Positions 36,060 to 48,960 of a stretch of 64,000 bases of DNA are shown one piece after another. The stretch comes from Imbricaverruca yamaguchii (Eukaryota > Arthropoda > Thecostraca > Neoverrucidae): positions 1,008,501 to 1,072,500 of the forward strand of contig JAOTOL010001523.1 of NCBI GenBank assembly GCA_034440575.1. The letters run 5' to 3'. The first letter of the stretch is position 1; each line of letters starts with the position of its first letter. The notes beneath the pieces were generated by a model that ran no database searches, was not told the DNA's origin, and worked only from the letters and a program-made list of their open reading frames with translations. The position numbers and the translations under genes were made by a program.

Positions 36060-36212
36060 GCACCGATTTCCTATGGATATTCATAGGTTTCCTACGGATA
36101 TTCATAGGTTTCCTACGGATGTTTATAGGTTTCCTACGGATATTTATAGGCTTCCTACAGATATTTATAGTTTTCCTACGGATATTTATAGATTTCCTAC
36201 GGATATTTATAA
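36060..36212 (+). repeat. 21-bp minisatellite, seven copies
   Basis: Units TTTCCTACGGATATTTATAG plus one base; the first copies have TTCATAGG. Because 21 is a multiple of three, two frames read as 7-residue repeats (FPTDIYR, FLRIFIG); these are array products. Confidence 0.95.
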
Positions 36213-36214
36213 CT

Positions 36215-36955
36215 TACATCACATCGGACTGAACTTTTTGGAGAAAAAAAGGTTTGTCCAAGGCGCGTTATAAGCATACCTGCGTGATTATCATTGGCAT
36301 ATTCGTTGTACGTCATGCATACATACACTAATAGAAAAAGCGGAACCTTAATTGCACATGATATATTAGTATATCATTTATTTTTCGTTAGGATACTTTC
36401 ACGTCTGTACCGAATGTTCGGGTATCTTTTTTTTGCATCCCAACGTGCTGATTGATTCGAATCATACGAATAAAATGTCATGCAACTATTATGTAAGTTC
36501 AGCTTAGACAAAAGCTATCAAATAGACCATACTATTTAAGAAGTCGAGATTCGATGCGCATAGTGGAAAAGTGTAATACGATGCAATTTCTCGCCGAGTT
36601 AACAAAAGCGCACCTTCGCCGCCTCTCCATGCGTGCCGTGCCGTAGTGTAGTGCCAGACTTTGCGCGTGAGTGCGGGACCAGGATGGTTCCAGGTACACT
36701 GAGCTGCTCGAGTGCACTGGGAGCCAAGTTTTCCCATTACTCTGTGTGACAACCTTGAGTTGGAGACGCCTCCAGGGTAGCCGGAATTCGTGTATTTGTC
36801 TTGGCGCAGCGGCGGACTGTGCGACGTGGAGCACTACATTAATACTGTCTTATACTCCCAAAGGATTCCTGAGGTTGGCGTACTCTGTAGGGGGAACAAG
36901 TTCTCCCTCCTTCGTACAAATGACCTAATCGGGAACTACTGGTCCCAGTATCTCG
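36215..36955. other. Intron, no gene seen
   Basis: Nothing supported. Small open frames on both strands around 36500-36930 have no recognisable domain. Confidence 0.4.
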
Positions 36956-36964
36956 CGATATAAT

Positions 36965-37105
36965 TGACCTCATTGGGAGCTACTGGTCCTAGGACCTCGT
37001 GTGGTCCTAGAACCTCGTGTGATCCTAGAACCTGTGTGGTCCTAGACCTCGTGTGGTCCTAGGACCTCGTGTGGTCCTAGAACCTCGTGTGATCCTAGAG
37101 CCTCG
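36965..37105. repeat. 18-bp minisatellite, about seven copies
   Basis: Units GTGTGGTCCTAGAACCTC with ATCCTAG and GACCTC variants; preceded by a 50-bp partial duplication (CTCATTGGGAGCTACTGGTC). Confidence 0.9.
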
Positions 37106-37109
37106 CTCG

Positions 37110-37745
37110 AGAACTCCGGAGAATCATTGTGATATATCCTACATGATGGCGTTAAATAATTATCTTCGAAACATGGCCAAGAAAGAAAATGCCCAAGAGA
37201 CAAAAAGGAGGCAGGGCTGATGTTTGTCATTCCTATCCTAATTACTCCCCTAATCGTCATTTTGTAATATATAAATAATACCGTGAATACCCTGAAACCT
37301 ATTGGTCCTTGCCTTGGGTAGCCTGTGGAAAGGACCACATGTACTCCTATAGCGTAATCCATGCGATTCGCCTTCTATAGTAAGTTGCAGTATTAATACG
37401 GCAGCATCGGGGAAGTAAACACGTTCCATCCTTCCTATATTTTTGCTGTAGCAAGCATATTTGCCAGTCTTGTAGTTTTAGCTCACGGCGCCAACGAATC
37501 CTACTAATCTGTACTAGTTGATGATGGTAAAATGAAAGGTCCAGGAATTTTCAGAAACAGACTCAACAAGTACAAGTGGGTAATCGTATACTATTTCTGT
37601 TCATTTCACCGTCATTCTTCACCTGACCCTCGTCGTCGAGAATCAAAGCCGATATTTCGATGTAAGTAGGAACATAGCAGTCACAATAAAGTGGAACGAA
37701 AATGGTGTATTTGTCAATATGGAAGCGGATATGATCAAATGCACA
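37110..37745. other. Intron, no gene seen
   Basis: Unique-looking sequence with no supported feature. Confidence 0.4.
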
Positions 37746-37755
37746 CACGATCACG

Positions 37756-37975
<220 letters not shown>

Positions 37976-37989
37976 ATCGATGAGTGTGT

Positions 37990-39135
37990 TAGCATGCGAT
38001 TACGACGCCGAATTCAATGCTGGAGCATTTGAAATATACCCTTTTGCTTTACATTGGAACTGCTTCTATGTCCCAACTCACAATGGAGCTTCCAAATGGC
38101 AATGCCTCACTGCTGTAGGTACTGTGAGTAGGTAGGTTGGCAATGCTGACAATCATCCTACTTTTACTCCAATTCTTATTAAGTTCCATCTTAGCACACC
38201 CAGGAGCACCCCTTAATTGCCATGCCAAGTTATATATGGATATTATATGTTATATATGCATATGCATATTTATCATGAATGTAGCATAGAATAATGGTGC
38301 GTAGAGTTCTATGGTGGCAGCTTCGAATCATCGAATTAGCAGACGAACGTGCTGAATGACAACAACGGAGAAGCTTCCAGAGCATGCCTCTCAAACAGGC
38401 CCCTGGTGTAATCATACGTTCCAAGCTGTTACACAATATGTAGCATGCATCCCAAACGGATTCTGGAGCCGCCCCTGGTGTAATTATGCAGTCACATCCA
38501 TTATCCTATTTCATTTCATTTTTATGTCTACGTATGACGTGACCTGACATGACCTCACGCTTCATTTGTGAACTTTGCTAAGAGACGCATATAGACTTGC
38601 TTGTCAGTCTTGAACGATTGGGATGCTCAGCGACAGCCACTTTTGTCACTCACAATGCAAATCATTTCCAATTATCATGTATGTGACCTAGAACGGCCTC
38701 TAATGCTGATGCGACACGATTGTATATCCTCCTTGAAGACGGTGTCCTACGTAATTCCAAATAAGCCGTGCATTATATTCGCCAATATTACAAAATAATT
38801 AGCATGTTCGCGTCACCGCCTAAAGAAGCAAAATCACGAATGCAAGGATTCATTTATAACGTCATATCTCCATGACATGAACTAGCGTGAAAATTGTATC
38901 GGCAACCAGATGTGCCAAATTGATTGGTTGACAAATACTGAAAATATTGGTTGGGCGGACTTTCACGGTGTGGACGTTGTTCACGACGAACCGAGAGGTG
39001 TTCGTCTTAACACCCTCCCAAGGCAGTTGCTATTTGATCAACAGGAAATTCGAGTTGACTGCGTTGGATGTGGTCACGAATTGGAAAATAAAGGGGTGAT
39101 GGGTGACTGTGAGGGCACGGCCCCGCAGTTAAACA
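37990..39135. other. Intron, no gene seen
   Basis: A short direct repeat (GCCCCTGGTGTAAT near 38398 and 38473) is the only structure. An open frame at 38910-39164 is unrecognised. Confidence 0.4.
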
Positions 39136-39140
39136 TGTTT

Positions 39141-39185
39141 TCAGCGGGGCCTTTAACATGTTAAACATGTTAAAGGCTTCGCTGA
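39141..39185. repeat. 45-bp near-perfect palindrome
   Basis: The centre CCTTTAACATGTT-A-AACATGTTAAAGG is perfect (27 bp). The outer arms TCAGCGGGG and CTTCGCTGA pair with two mismatches. A partial third copy, TTAAACATGTTTTCAGCGG, lies directly upstream at 39129. Confidence 0.9.
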
Positions 39186-39311
39186 TTCGCGCGTGGCCAG
39201 AAAGCTAGAGCGCCAACCTGTCTGTAATCACGTCTTTTCAGCTGGAAGCACAGTCCTTTGACACGTCATTGATGGACAAAGTTATACGTACACACACGCA
39301 TGCGCAGGCAC

Positions 39312-39560
<249 letters not shown>

Positions 39561-39679
39561 CCTACACACATACACATCTACACACACGCCAATACCTACA
39601 CACACATGTATCCACACACCCACACCCACACGCACGCACGCACATACACAGGCACACACGTACGCACTTAGTTGACAAC

Positions 39680-40220
39680 TTAAGCCTAAGCTTAATTTTC
39701 TTTCATCTCTACGTTGAAGAAGCCGCCGTCTTGACTACATATTTGCATTTTCCAATTCCCGATCGTTTGTCGGCTTCTGTCATTTGCTCCATAATTGCGT
39801 CCCGTCAGACGGGGCAGACTGTTTGAAGATGGTCGGGCTCTTCTTATTAGGAAGCGTCGTCGTTTTTAATGAACTCGTCGTCTCCATGCTCGATTTGAGA
39901 GGATCGCTGACAGGAAAACAAGCGGGGTGCAGCCGACGAACGAGTCGATGATCCGACAGAAATGCAAAGCAGGGTAGCATAGGCGGATAGGGAAAAACAC
40001 GGGTTGATATGCCCGATGCTCATGCCCGAGCTCGTGACGGCTTTCATCAAATATAAGGCCTCTGGCGACCATATTCAACCACATTCAGTTTGTGCGGTAC
40101 ACACCGGAGGAAGAAAGCTCACTCATTCCTCCTACTCAACAAGACAGCCATATTACTCAAGAAACTGTACCGTTCGGGAAGCGGCTAATTTCATGTGGGG
40201 TTAAGCGAGCGCCGCTGGTT
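39680..40220. other. Intron, no gene seen
   Basis: Nothing supported. Confidence 0.4.
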
Positions 40221-40239
40221 TGGCTTCATTGCCTGGAGT

Positions 40240-40585
40240 GATCCAAACTTACATCAGCTGTCAGAGCTCCTGAGTAATTCAAGCTTGCATCAACTGTCGG
40301 CGCTTACGTCAATTTTCCGAGCTTCCATCAGCTGTAGGAGCTCTTGCGTGATTTAAACTTGCATCAGATGTCGGAGTTCTTCGGTGATACAAACTTACAT
40401 CAGCTGTCGTAGCGTACATCAGCTGTCGGAGCCTACATCAGCTGTCGGTGCTTACATCAGCTGTCGGAACTTACATCAGCTGTCACAGCGTACATCAGCT
40501 GTCAGAGCTTTCATCAGCTGTCGGAGCTTACATCAGCTGTCGGAGCTTTTCAGTGATTCAAGCTTACATCAGCTGTCGTAATCCT
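40240..40585 (+). repeat. 19-20-bp minisatellite with a CAGCTG in each unit
   Basis: Units CTTACATCAGCTGTCGGAG, with GCGTACATCAGCTGTC variants and longer spacers at the left end (about 40-70 bp) becoming regular at the right (40390-40580). About 12 copies keep the E-box CAGCTG while flanking bases vary. Confidence 0.93.
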
Positions 40586-41194
40586 TGAGATATTGGCAGC
40601 GAAGACGCAATGTGGGCTGCTCCCCCTTAGCAACCAAAAAAGCACTAGACCAAACAAGAATGCTGCATATTTTCACCACGCCATGCTGGACATTTTCGAC
40701 ACAGTTTGGGTCCGAAGGCCATTTTTGCTTCGTCACATTCTTTTGGTCGGCCCCTTAGAAAATCCTGGTTGTGCTTCTGTTTGGCAGTGATGTTATCAAG
40801 ATGAGATAATTCTTTGTTGTTAAGCATGGATAAGATCGGAATACTAGTGACGTGCCAGAAGTAAATACCTTGATTATACCATCGTTTGCAATTGGAAGGG
40901 ATGAAACTACAATGAAGTCGTACAACATATAAAGTAAAAAGTATTGTTTTGTTATATCACCTGTTCCTCAGAGTCTTAGCATTGAAAAGCAAGAGCTCTC
41001 CATGACCACACAGTCTGCCATTACGTGCGACTTTCCACCTTCACAGACCTGAGGTGCCGCCTAGCGGATTGAAAGTGCACCTTGTCATGGTGAATGGCAA
41101 TACATCGATTAGGAAGGGGCCGCAGAAGCATGGCATACGCGTTGGGGGAAATAATAAATTCAGGGCTCGGTCTTCCCTCCTCAATCCAAGTCAG

Positions 41195-42205
41195 GCTCAT
41201 TCACAGGCGACGCCAGCAGCCAAGGTGGAAATGAAATCGTGCATAGGTGACGCCAGTAGTCAAGGTAGATATGGAATCATTGATTGGCGACGCCACCAGT
41301 CAAGACAGATATGTCAGCAGTCAGGGTAGATATCGAATTATTCATAGGCTACGCCAGGAGTCAAGGTAGATATGGAATCATTCATAGGCGACGCCATCAG
41401 TCAAGGTACACATGGAATCATTCATAGGCGACGCCAGCAGCCAAGGTGGAACTGGAATCATTCATAGGCTACGCCAGGAGTCAAGGTAGATATGGAATCA
41501 TTCATAGGCGACGCCATCAGTCAAGGTACACATGGAATCATTCATAGGCGACGCCAGCAGCCAAGGTGGAATTGAAATCATTCATAGGTGATGCCAGTAG
41601 TCAAGGTAGATATGGAATCATTCATTGGCGACGCCACCAGTCAAGACAGATATGTCAGCAGCCAGGGTAGATATGAAATTATTCATAGGCTACGCCAGGA
41701 GTCGAGGTAGATATGGAATCATTCATAGGCGATGCGAGCAGTCAGTGTAGATGTGGAGTTATTCATAGGAGACGCCACCAGTCAAATTAGATATGGAATC
41801 ATTTATATGCGACGCCAGCGTTAGGAGAGACATGAAATAATTCATAGGCGACGCCAGCAGTCAGGGTAGATATGGAATCATTCATAGTGCGACGCGAGCA
41901 GTCCATGCAGATATGGAGTTGTTCATAGGCGACGCCAGCAGTCAAGGTAGATATGTAATCATTTATATGCGACGCCAGCGTCCGGAGAGATATGGAATAA
42001 TTCATATGCGACGCCAGCAGTCAAGGTAAATATGGAATTGCTTACAAGTGACGCCAGTAGTCAATGTAGATATTAAATCATTTATAGGCGACGCCATCAG
42101 TCAGGGTTTATATGGAATCATGCATAGGCGACACCAGTAGTCAGGGTATATATGGAATTATTCATAAGCGACACAAGCAGTCAAGGTAAACATGAAATCA
42201 TTGGT
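41195..42205. repeat. 40-bp minisatellite with higher-order structure, about 25 copies
   Basis: Units carry ATTCATAGGCGACGCCAGCA and GTCAAGGTAGATATGGAATC. The 120-bp trio at 41341-41460 is repeated almost exactly at 41461-41580. A rarer unit with TCAAGACAGATATGTCAGCA recurs at 41299 and 41640, so a block of about 341 bp was also duplicated. Units become more diverged toward 42200. Confidence 0.93.
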
Positions 42206-42209
42206 GGTG

Positions 42210-44540
42210 GGGCCTTGTCATTCCAACTCATAAGTTGCTAGAAACTTGATAAAACTTTATTGCGAATTTCGTGAGTGCCGTTTACCTCATGTTTTGGAAC
42301 GTGTTATTCTTGCAAGATATTCTTGCTGCGTAAGTCAGCTTGCGTTTATGTACATAGTAATTTAAATAAAAATGTATTCCGCTTACTTTTTTCTGGTGTT
42401 ACCATAACCTTCGTGCTTGCTCCTAAGCTCGTAACTGAACTGTAGCCCGGATACAAGACTAGAGGTAGAGGACAGCAGCCCTTGTAGAAGACGCTAGCCA
42501 GGTAAATGATTAAGGTCAGGAAGCGTTTCGATCGAATTCCGTAGTCAGTGGAATTCAGCGTCAGCGAAAGTGCTAAAGTGACGGATGTTCTAGCATTCAG
42601 CACCAAATGTGCGGCTTACATATGACCAAATTATTCCTCTGCTATAATTGTTTAACTCTGCTACTCAAAAGTCGCCATCCTACTAAGGCTGGACGACATA
42701 TGTTTACCTCCAATGTCCACAGTGTGGCAGAATGTCCCTTGCGATGCAAGTGGATCAATATGACATCACACCCATTAACTTAAGCTCGAAAGTAGAGATA
42801 AACTGCATGTTGGTTAGAAACGGCATGATGTAGATGCATCATTCACATTCTAGAGGTAATACACATATTCCGGCGTACCTGATGTTATTGGCCTTTCAGG
42901 TCAGGTCAAATAGGCCAGCACCGCGGTCTAATCAGCCACCAGGTCATTGCGTAAGCTTAAGACGCCGGTTGTGAATCAGAGGTGATTATGTGGCTAACCA
43001 TGGATGATATGCAACTTGAAGGTTTAGTATCACACAATTCCAGGTACCAAAGTCAAGGTAGAAATTAGTTGAACATGTGCTTGTCAAAAGGAATTGAGCT
43101 TCACACGAGCTTCACATTGATCATGTGAAGATCTTATGTGAGGAATGTAAATGCTACACGATAAACTACCGAAGTTGATGATTTTCACAGCAGATTATGC
43201 CCAGAAATAGGCACCGGGTGACACCAGCTGAAGGTCAAATGGTGATCTCTTTTTTTCAGAAAAAGCAAAGCTTGCAATGCAATCATTTCCAAACAATATC
43301 CAGCAATCAAACAAAATAATATTAACCCGACTAACATTGGGAGCAGGATCAGCAAGCAAAATCATCCATGTGAGCTCTGACTTGTCTATTTTTTGCGCTG
43401 CCGTCTATTTTTTTAGTAAAGAAAAGGTTATCAAAGGTTGTCCGAGACCACTAACCGTATACGCTGACCTTTCATGATAAAGCAGAAAGCTATGGTGCAA
43501 CTGTGATGAACAGGCAACATCAAAACGTTAGTCTCTCAAGCCATGCTCAGATAATACAAACCGGTCCATACACTTCGAAGTATTGATAAGTGAACACTTT
43601 CTACGAGCAACAGCAATAATAATTGCTTATTTTGCGATGCGACCTGATGACACTCGCATGATGCATGTCGCAAGTTCAGTTTTATGCCCAAATCAATGTG
43701 TTACCTTCTTCGGCAGCTCTGATCTCTGTTGACTACAAAATGAGGCAAAAAACTGGCCACTGTAGGCTAATTGTACCGCAACCGCACTGCGCGGGTTAAG
43801 TTAGCAGATGGTCGGACAGGAATGCCGTCAGAACCAGAACATAAGCTTCGTCCCTGACTTAATTGCATTCCTGTGCCACGGAAACAATACAAGAACACGT
43901 TCGGCCGAAGGCTGGCGTAAGCTACAGGCTGTTGCACATCGCATCCCTGAACTGGAAAGTGAGATGCAGAAATTCTACCTGGAGCGATGCAATTGCATCA
44001 GGATGTGATGAAATTCAGCGGAAAACTCATCTCTAAGTTCAACTACCGTGTTGAAATTACCGTGTTGTTTCTGGTCCGGACGCCACTGTCTTGCCATACG
44101 ACGTCGTTACCAACTTTTCACAAAGCCTTCTGACCTGAATAAGTTTCCTGAGTCGGAAGTTTGTCACCGAGAACGACAGGGAACGGGCGCAACTTTTTCA
44201 GTAAGATGCCCAGCAAACAACTCTCGCGCGGCGTCTGCTCTATGTGCCGGAGACTGCTGCAGGTGAACGGCAACATACTGACAAAGTGTGTTGCGATGCA
44301 GTTCCACTGTGATCAGTGTTGACTGAGAGGATTTATGTCAGTACAGCAGGCAGTATTTCTCCTATTTTTGATATCCAGGTTTTCATCCATGCGCGCAATG
44401 CAATCGTGTGCTGGATATCATGAGCCATGGAAACATAGGCGTGTTTAACGCTATAAATTGCTAAATAGAACAAGACTTAGGAGAATCTCGGCCGGGAATG
44501 TGTATTACAGTAGTCCAACAGCTCAGTGTTTCGGTCTTGT
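42210..44540. other. Intron, no gene seen
   Basis: No array or recognisable element. Short open frames (for example 43808-44008) have no domain resemblance. Confidence 0.4.
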
Positions 44541-44549
44541 CCGAGGTGT

Positions 44550-44718
44550 AAATGAGATGCATAACAGGGATTGTGGCGTGAGGTGCATAAAAGAGACTGC
44601 GACATGATGTGCATAACAGATGCTGCGGCATGAGGTGCATAACAAAGACTGCGGCATGATATGCATAACAGATGCTGCAGCATGAGGTGCATAACAGAGA
44701 ATGCGGAATGACATTCAT
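44550..44718. repeat. 26-bp minisatellite, six copies
   Basis: Alternating units of GCATGAGGTGCATAACAGA and GCATGATGTGCATAACAGATG type, with GACTGCG or TGCTGCG linkers. Confidence 0.9.
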
Positions 44719-44724
44719 GTTGTT

Positions 44725-45285
44725 CAATTCCGTGCGCGTCTAGCTCAGAACACTTAGCTAATGGCTGGCAGAACCGCATTCGAGAGAAGGACCATGCGAC
44801 GCGAGTGCTATTGTTTCACCAATGGGTTAGTGTGAAATGAACAACTTTGGCGATCAATTTTCGGGAACCAAATGACGGGTTGTCCCAACTTTGGCTATTG
44901 AAAAAAGATTACTGAAGGGTAGCCAAAGCTAGTCTTATATATCTCATATGCCCACCAACTCTGTACATATTTGGTGCCATTTGATGCCATTTGGTGCCGT
45001 TTCATGCCAAGCCACCATTGAGCGATCTTGTTTAGACGCTTATCGTGTCGACAGGTAGCAAAAGGCGAACAATCTCCTCCAGATGTCACCTTGAAATATC
45101 GTACGATAATTCTGACGAACTTAATGCAGCTCCAGAACTTTGCCTGCCAGCAGGTAAGTAAATGGTGACATTCATCCACGATCACGTTTGAACCGAGGCG
45201 CACATATACGACTGGCTTAGTCGTCCTTGACAAGATCACAACGCGTCATACAGAAGCGCTGGAGGTAGCACATTAATCGCCGCTC
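44725..45285. other. Intron, no gene seen
   Basis: A short TTTGGTGCCATTTGATGCC repeat at about 44970-45005 is the only structure. Confidence 0.4.
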
Positions 45286-45289
45286 TAAT

Positions 45290-45480
45290 CTGGGCTGGAC
45301 CCATAATGCATAATTAATCCAGCCCAACGCGCGGGTTCAGGCAGCGCGATGCCGGCGGCCACGCGACCGCGCCGTGTGCATGCGGCCAACTTCCAGCCCC
45401 GGCTCAGCCTTTCCAGTGATCTGACGCTCTGACGTTAAACTCCGCCGTTCTTCATAAGCAGTTCCCCGCCCGTCTTGGTA
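45290..45480. promoter_or_regulatory. CpG-dense candidate regulatory segment
   Basis: GGGCTGGA and TCCAGCCC pair around ATGCATAATTAA (45291-45324), followed by a CpG-rich run (GATGCCGGCGGCCACGCGAC). The AT-rich homeodomain-type core next to CpG-rich DNA resembles the arrangement at 18560-19100. Inference only; no exon signature is seen. Confidence 0.2.
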
Positions 45481-45884
45481 GTCGGCCCGATTGCTGCGAA
45501 TAACTACCAGGCATGCGATATATCAAAGTTGTAGGATATTTCCATTTGTTGCCGCTGGCGCATATGGGCAAAACATGCTGATTTACTGCGTGTGCTGGAC
45601 ACTTTTATAGCTGGGACGATTAGTCAGGAATTTCCAGCGAACACGATCGAACGTGGTTTCCCTCGGAACACGATAGGGAATACAAGGCATCTAGCTGTAG
45701 TGACTTTTCCAATGCTTGGTGGACACCAAAGTAGTTTGTGAAACATCAGCGACTTGGGGGCATTTTGCGAATGTCATATGCCTGAACTGTCCCGAGAGAA
45801 TGTTCATTCAGTGCTTTCTTTTTCAAATTGCTACTTACTATATGAAAGTCACCAATGAAAAGTATCTTTTATGCTAGATGTCTC

Positions 45885-45990
45885 CCTTTCCCTCTCTCTC
45901 TCTCTCTTCTCTCTGTTTCTCCCTCCATCTCCATGTCCCTCCCCATCTCCCTCGCGATCCCGATGTCTGTCCGTCTGTCTGTCTGTCCTT
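45885..45990. repeat. (CT)n and CCCTCTCC-rich tract
   Basis: CTCTCTCTCT then degenerate pyrimidine tract ending in GTCTGTCTGTCTGTCC. Confidence 0.9.
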
Positions 45991-46344
45991 GTCCTGGTCC
46001 CTGAACATTGTGCAATGCAGGATCATGCACAGGTCAATCAACATATGCATGTGAAGAAGTTGGAATATGTTCGCAACTGCTTGAGGATCAAGCAATGCGC
46101 AGGCCAAGCTAGCAACTTAGAACGTATGCATAGGCATAGCACATGTGCATGGTGTGTGCGGCAGGAATGACTCCCTCGTCCATCATGAGGATACAGCTAG
46201 GATGATCGTCCAAATGGATGATAAAGATAGGGTGGAAAATTTGATGAGTTAGCAGGTCTTAGTTGCACGTTGTTAGAGAAGGAATGTGGCACATTCCTTT
46301 GTGCGACACGGTGCGTGGATACATTTATGTTTTATCGGGTTAGA

Positions 46345-46500
46345 TTCATGAATAATCTCATGGAATTGCCATTCGGCGCCTCCTACATTGTTCCGCCGGT
46401 GGGCTGCGGGAAATGTCCGAGCGGTGCGTGTGTCGAACTCGGGACCTTTATGTCCAGAGTTCGACGCCCTAATCACTCGCCCCCCCCCTCCCCCGGGAAG
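46345..46500 (-). mobile_element. SINE family 1, old copy
   Basis: Matches the SINE at 10677-10849 in order: GGCGCCTCCTACATTGTT, CCGCCGGTGGGCTGCGGGAA, and the tRNA-head part CGAACTCGGGACCTTT (B box side) and CCCTAATCACTCG (A box side). Diverged, and joined to a poly-C tract at the head end. Confidence 0.75.
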
Positions 46501-46954
46501 GCGGATAACAGTGCAGAATGGTTGTCTGCTAGGCTAGCTCCATCTGTGAGCGCTGCGTGGTTGGCGCATCTGCAGACGACATATGCAATTAATAGTTCGG
46601 TGGCCACCGCTAGACGTCCTTGAGTTCGTGAGTCGATTCGCAAATTTTGAAGAAGGAATTTGTCGTGCGCTATGCATTTGCTTGCGATGCAGGAAACCTT
46701 CGTGAGCTGCCGGCGTTGTGCGAGCTGCCAGTTACCTGCGTGGCAGAAGGCGTGGCCACCACATTCTGTCAGCGATCGGAAGCTTCCGAATATTCTTCAC
46801 GATAAAGGCCATGGTGGGAAATCCACACGAAGAAAACGATACATTTCGCCTCGTGGGATCCGATGGAAACCATAACTACGAACCCCTCGACACTGTAGTC
46901 GCGACGAATAAATGACTGTAAATGATCAACAGTGTCAAGATCATCAGCTCTGTC

Positions 46955-47205
46955 ACACGGCAGCTGCTACCCTGTGCATGGGCTGCATGCATATGGACAG
47001 AAACGTATGTTGTGGTCAGCAGCGTACCCAAGACTCACCAATTGGAACGCAGCTGCTACCCTGTGCATGGGCTGCATACATATTGACAGAACTAAATATG
47101 GTGTCAGTGGCGTACTCATGACTCACCAATTGGAAGGCAGCTGCTGCGCTATGCATGAGCTGCGGACGACATATCGACAGAAATAAATGTTGCGTCAGTA
47201 GCGTG
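46955..47205 (+). repeat. 88-bp tandem repeat, three copies
   Basis: GCAGCTGCTACCCTGTGCAT starts at about 46960, 47049 and (diverged) 47137, each followed by a GACAGAAATAAATGTTG-like end and ACTCACCAATTGGAA. Confidence 0.9.
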
Positions 47206-47394
47206 CTCACTACTCACCAAATGTAATTACTGTCGTTCTCACTGAAATAGTGATCTCACTCGTTGCTTGCGAGTAAATCCGCGTCTACCGGTGACACAAC
47301 CTGTAGTGTTTTGGATTTTTTGCTACCCAAGTTTCACAGCGGAAATGGCAACTCCATTTCCTGTCGCTCCTCTCGCGAGTAAACCATACCCTTC

Positions 47395-47700
47395 TGATTT
47401 CGGATAGCGAGTGTCCTCTACGGCGTACTCTTTGCCAGCGAGTACGACCCATTGACGATCTCTTTGCCAGCGGATAGGACCCATTCATGGTCCCTTTGCA
47501 CACGGATACTACCCATTAATAATCCCTTTTTCAGATGATATGATCCATTGATGATCCCATTGCCAGCCGATACGACCCATTGATGATCCCTTTGCTAGAG
47601 GATATTACCACTTGATAATCTCCTTGCCAGCGGATATTACCCATTGATGGCGAGTAACCCAGTTGAGATTACCATTCGCATGCGGATACACACCCACGAG
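47395..47700. repeat. 32-bp minisatellite, about eight copies
   Basis: Units of CCTTTGCCAGCGGATACGAC and CCATTGATGATC with point variants. Isolated CTTTGCCAGCG phrases continue to about 47940. Confidence 0.88.
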
Positions 47701-48149
47701 TTACCCTTCGCATAGTACACACCCTTCCTTCGCATCGTGGGTGTGTACCCGGGTGCACACACACGAGCCACCCTTTGCCAGCGAGAAGCCCTTCGCATTA
47801 CCATTTGCCTGCGAGTAAGCCTCCGTCAGATACTGTCTGCCAGATCATTTCCAGACCGCAATCAAAGGAGTCAGGAAAACAACATCACTTGCAAATGTGT
47901 ACAATCTTCCAATTTACTCTTTGCCAGCGGTTGGCCTCTGACACTCCATTCGTTCTGGAGCTGACCCTGACACTCTCTGTGTCGGCGAGGAAAGGATCAT
48001 CCGGATCTTCCGAGGTTTGATGCACTATTCCGAAACGATTCTTCCGGGGAAAGAATCTGCCTGCCTGCCCATTGGTCTATAAGGAAATGCGAATGAGAAG
48101 CATGCATGCAGCCAGAGCATGTTAACCCGCGGCGTCTTTCCGGTCAAAT

Positions 48150-48960
48150 CCTCACACCCCGTCTCGTGGGGAGGCGGTTGAAGATCCCCTCTAAAATCCA
48201 AACTAAGCATCGCACGGAAACGAAAGAGGTGTCATTAGAAAGCGCTCGACGAGTAGGGTCCAGGTCCACCCTCCAAAACAATTTCCCCAAAACTGACGTC
48301 ACCAGGGGGCTAGATTTTCACGACTTTTCACGACTTACATTATGTTTTTGACTCTGGGGAGTTCACTTTGGGGGATGTATGAAAAAAATGTATTTGGAAT
48401 GAGAAAAGAACAGTGAAGTCGACCAGGCTAAAATTTGTTTGGCCCCCCAAAATAATAATACATTTCTGGGGAGAACTTTCAAAATTTTGAGTTTTCACGT
48501 TTTCTTTAATTTTCTAATGGGTAGAGCAGACCGAGAAACGTTGTTGGAAGTCAAATTGCCCTAATAAAAATGCTTACTTTAGCCATAATCCTGTATTTGA
48601 ACTGCAAGTTGGCAAATACGCAAAATTTATATGTAGTCAAAATGAAAAAAGATAAAAATTCCACTCGTACGTTTTATTGCATCTCTAAAGATAAGCAAAC
48701 GCTGAAAGTTTCATTAACATATCTGTATCCGTTAAAGCGTGACGACTGGTTGAACATTTTTGGAGGTGACCTCACTTGACCTTGACTAACTCGTTGACCC
48801 TAGAAGACTTGACCCCAAAATTTTGAATCAGCATGTCAAATTGATGTGGGAAAAGGTATGCCAAAATTGGGCGCGCTGCCGCGCGCCGTTCGTTTGCTAT
48901 CCACGAAAAGCCTGAGGGGGGGGGGGCGGTTGAAGACCCCCCGAGACGGGACGGGTTAAG
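48150..48960 (-). mobile_element. Interspersed repeat family B, inverted copy, possible non-autonomous DNA element
   Basis: The reverse complement of 48460-48970 matches 1640-2125. Ends at 48155 (CCCCGTCTCG) and 48948 (CGAGACGGG) are inverted, and both ends carry the sub-terminal phrase GGCGGTTGAAGA in the same orientation. A non-autonomous DNA transposon is possible. I see no clear target-site duplication. Confidence 0.5.

Noticed and set aside
38910..39164. 84-residue open frame as a gene
   Set aside because: Unrecognised, no splice or promoter support.
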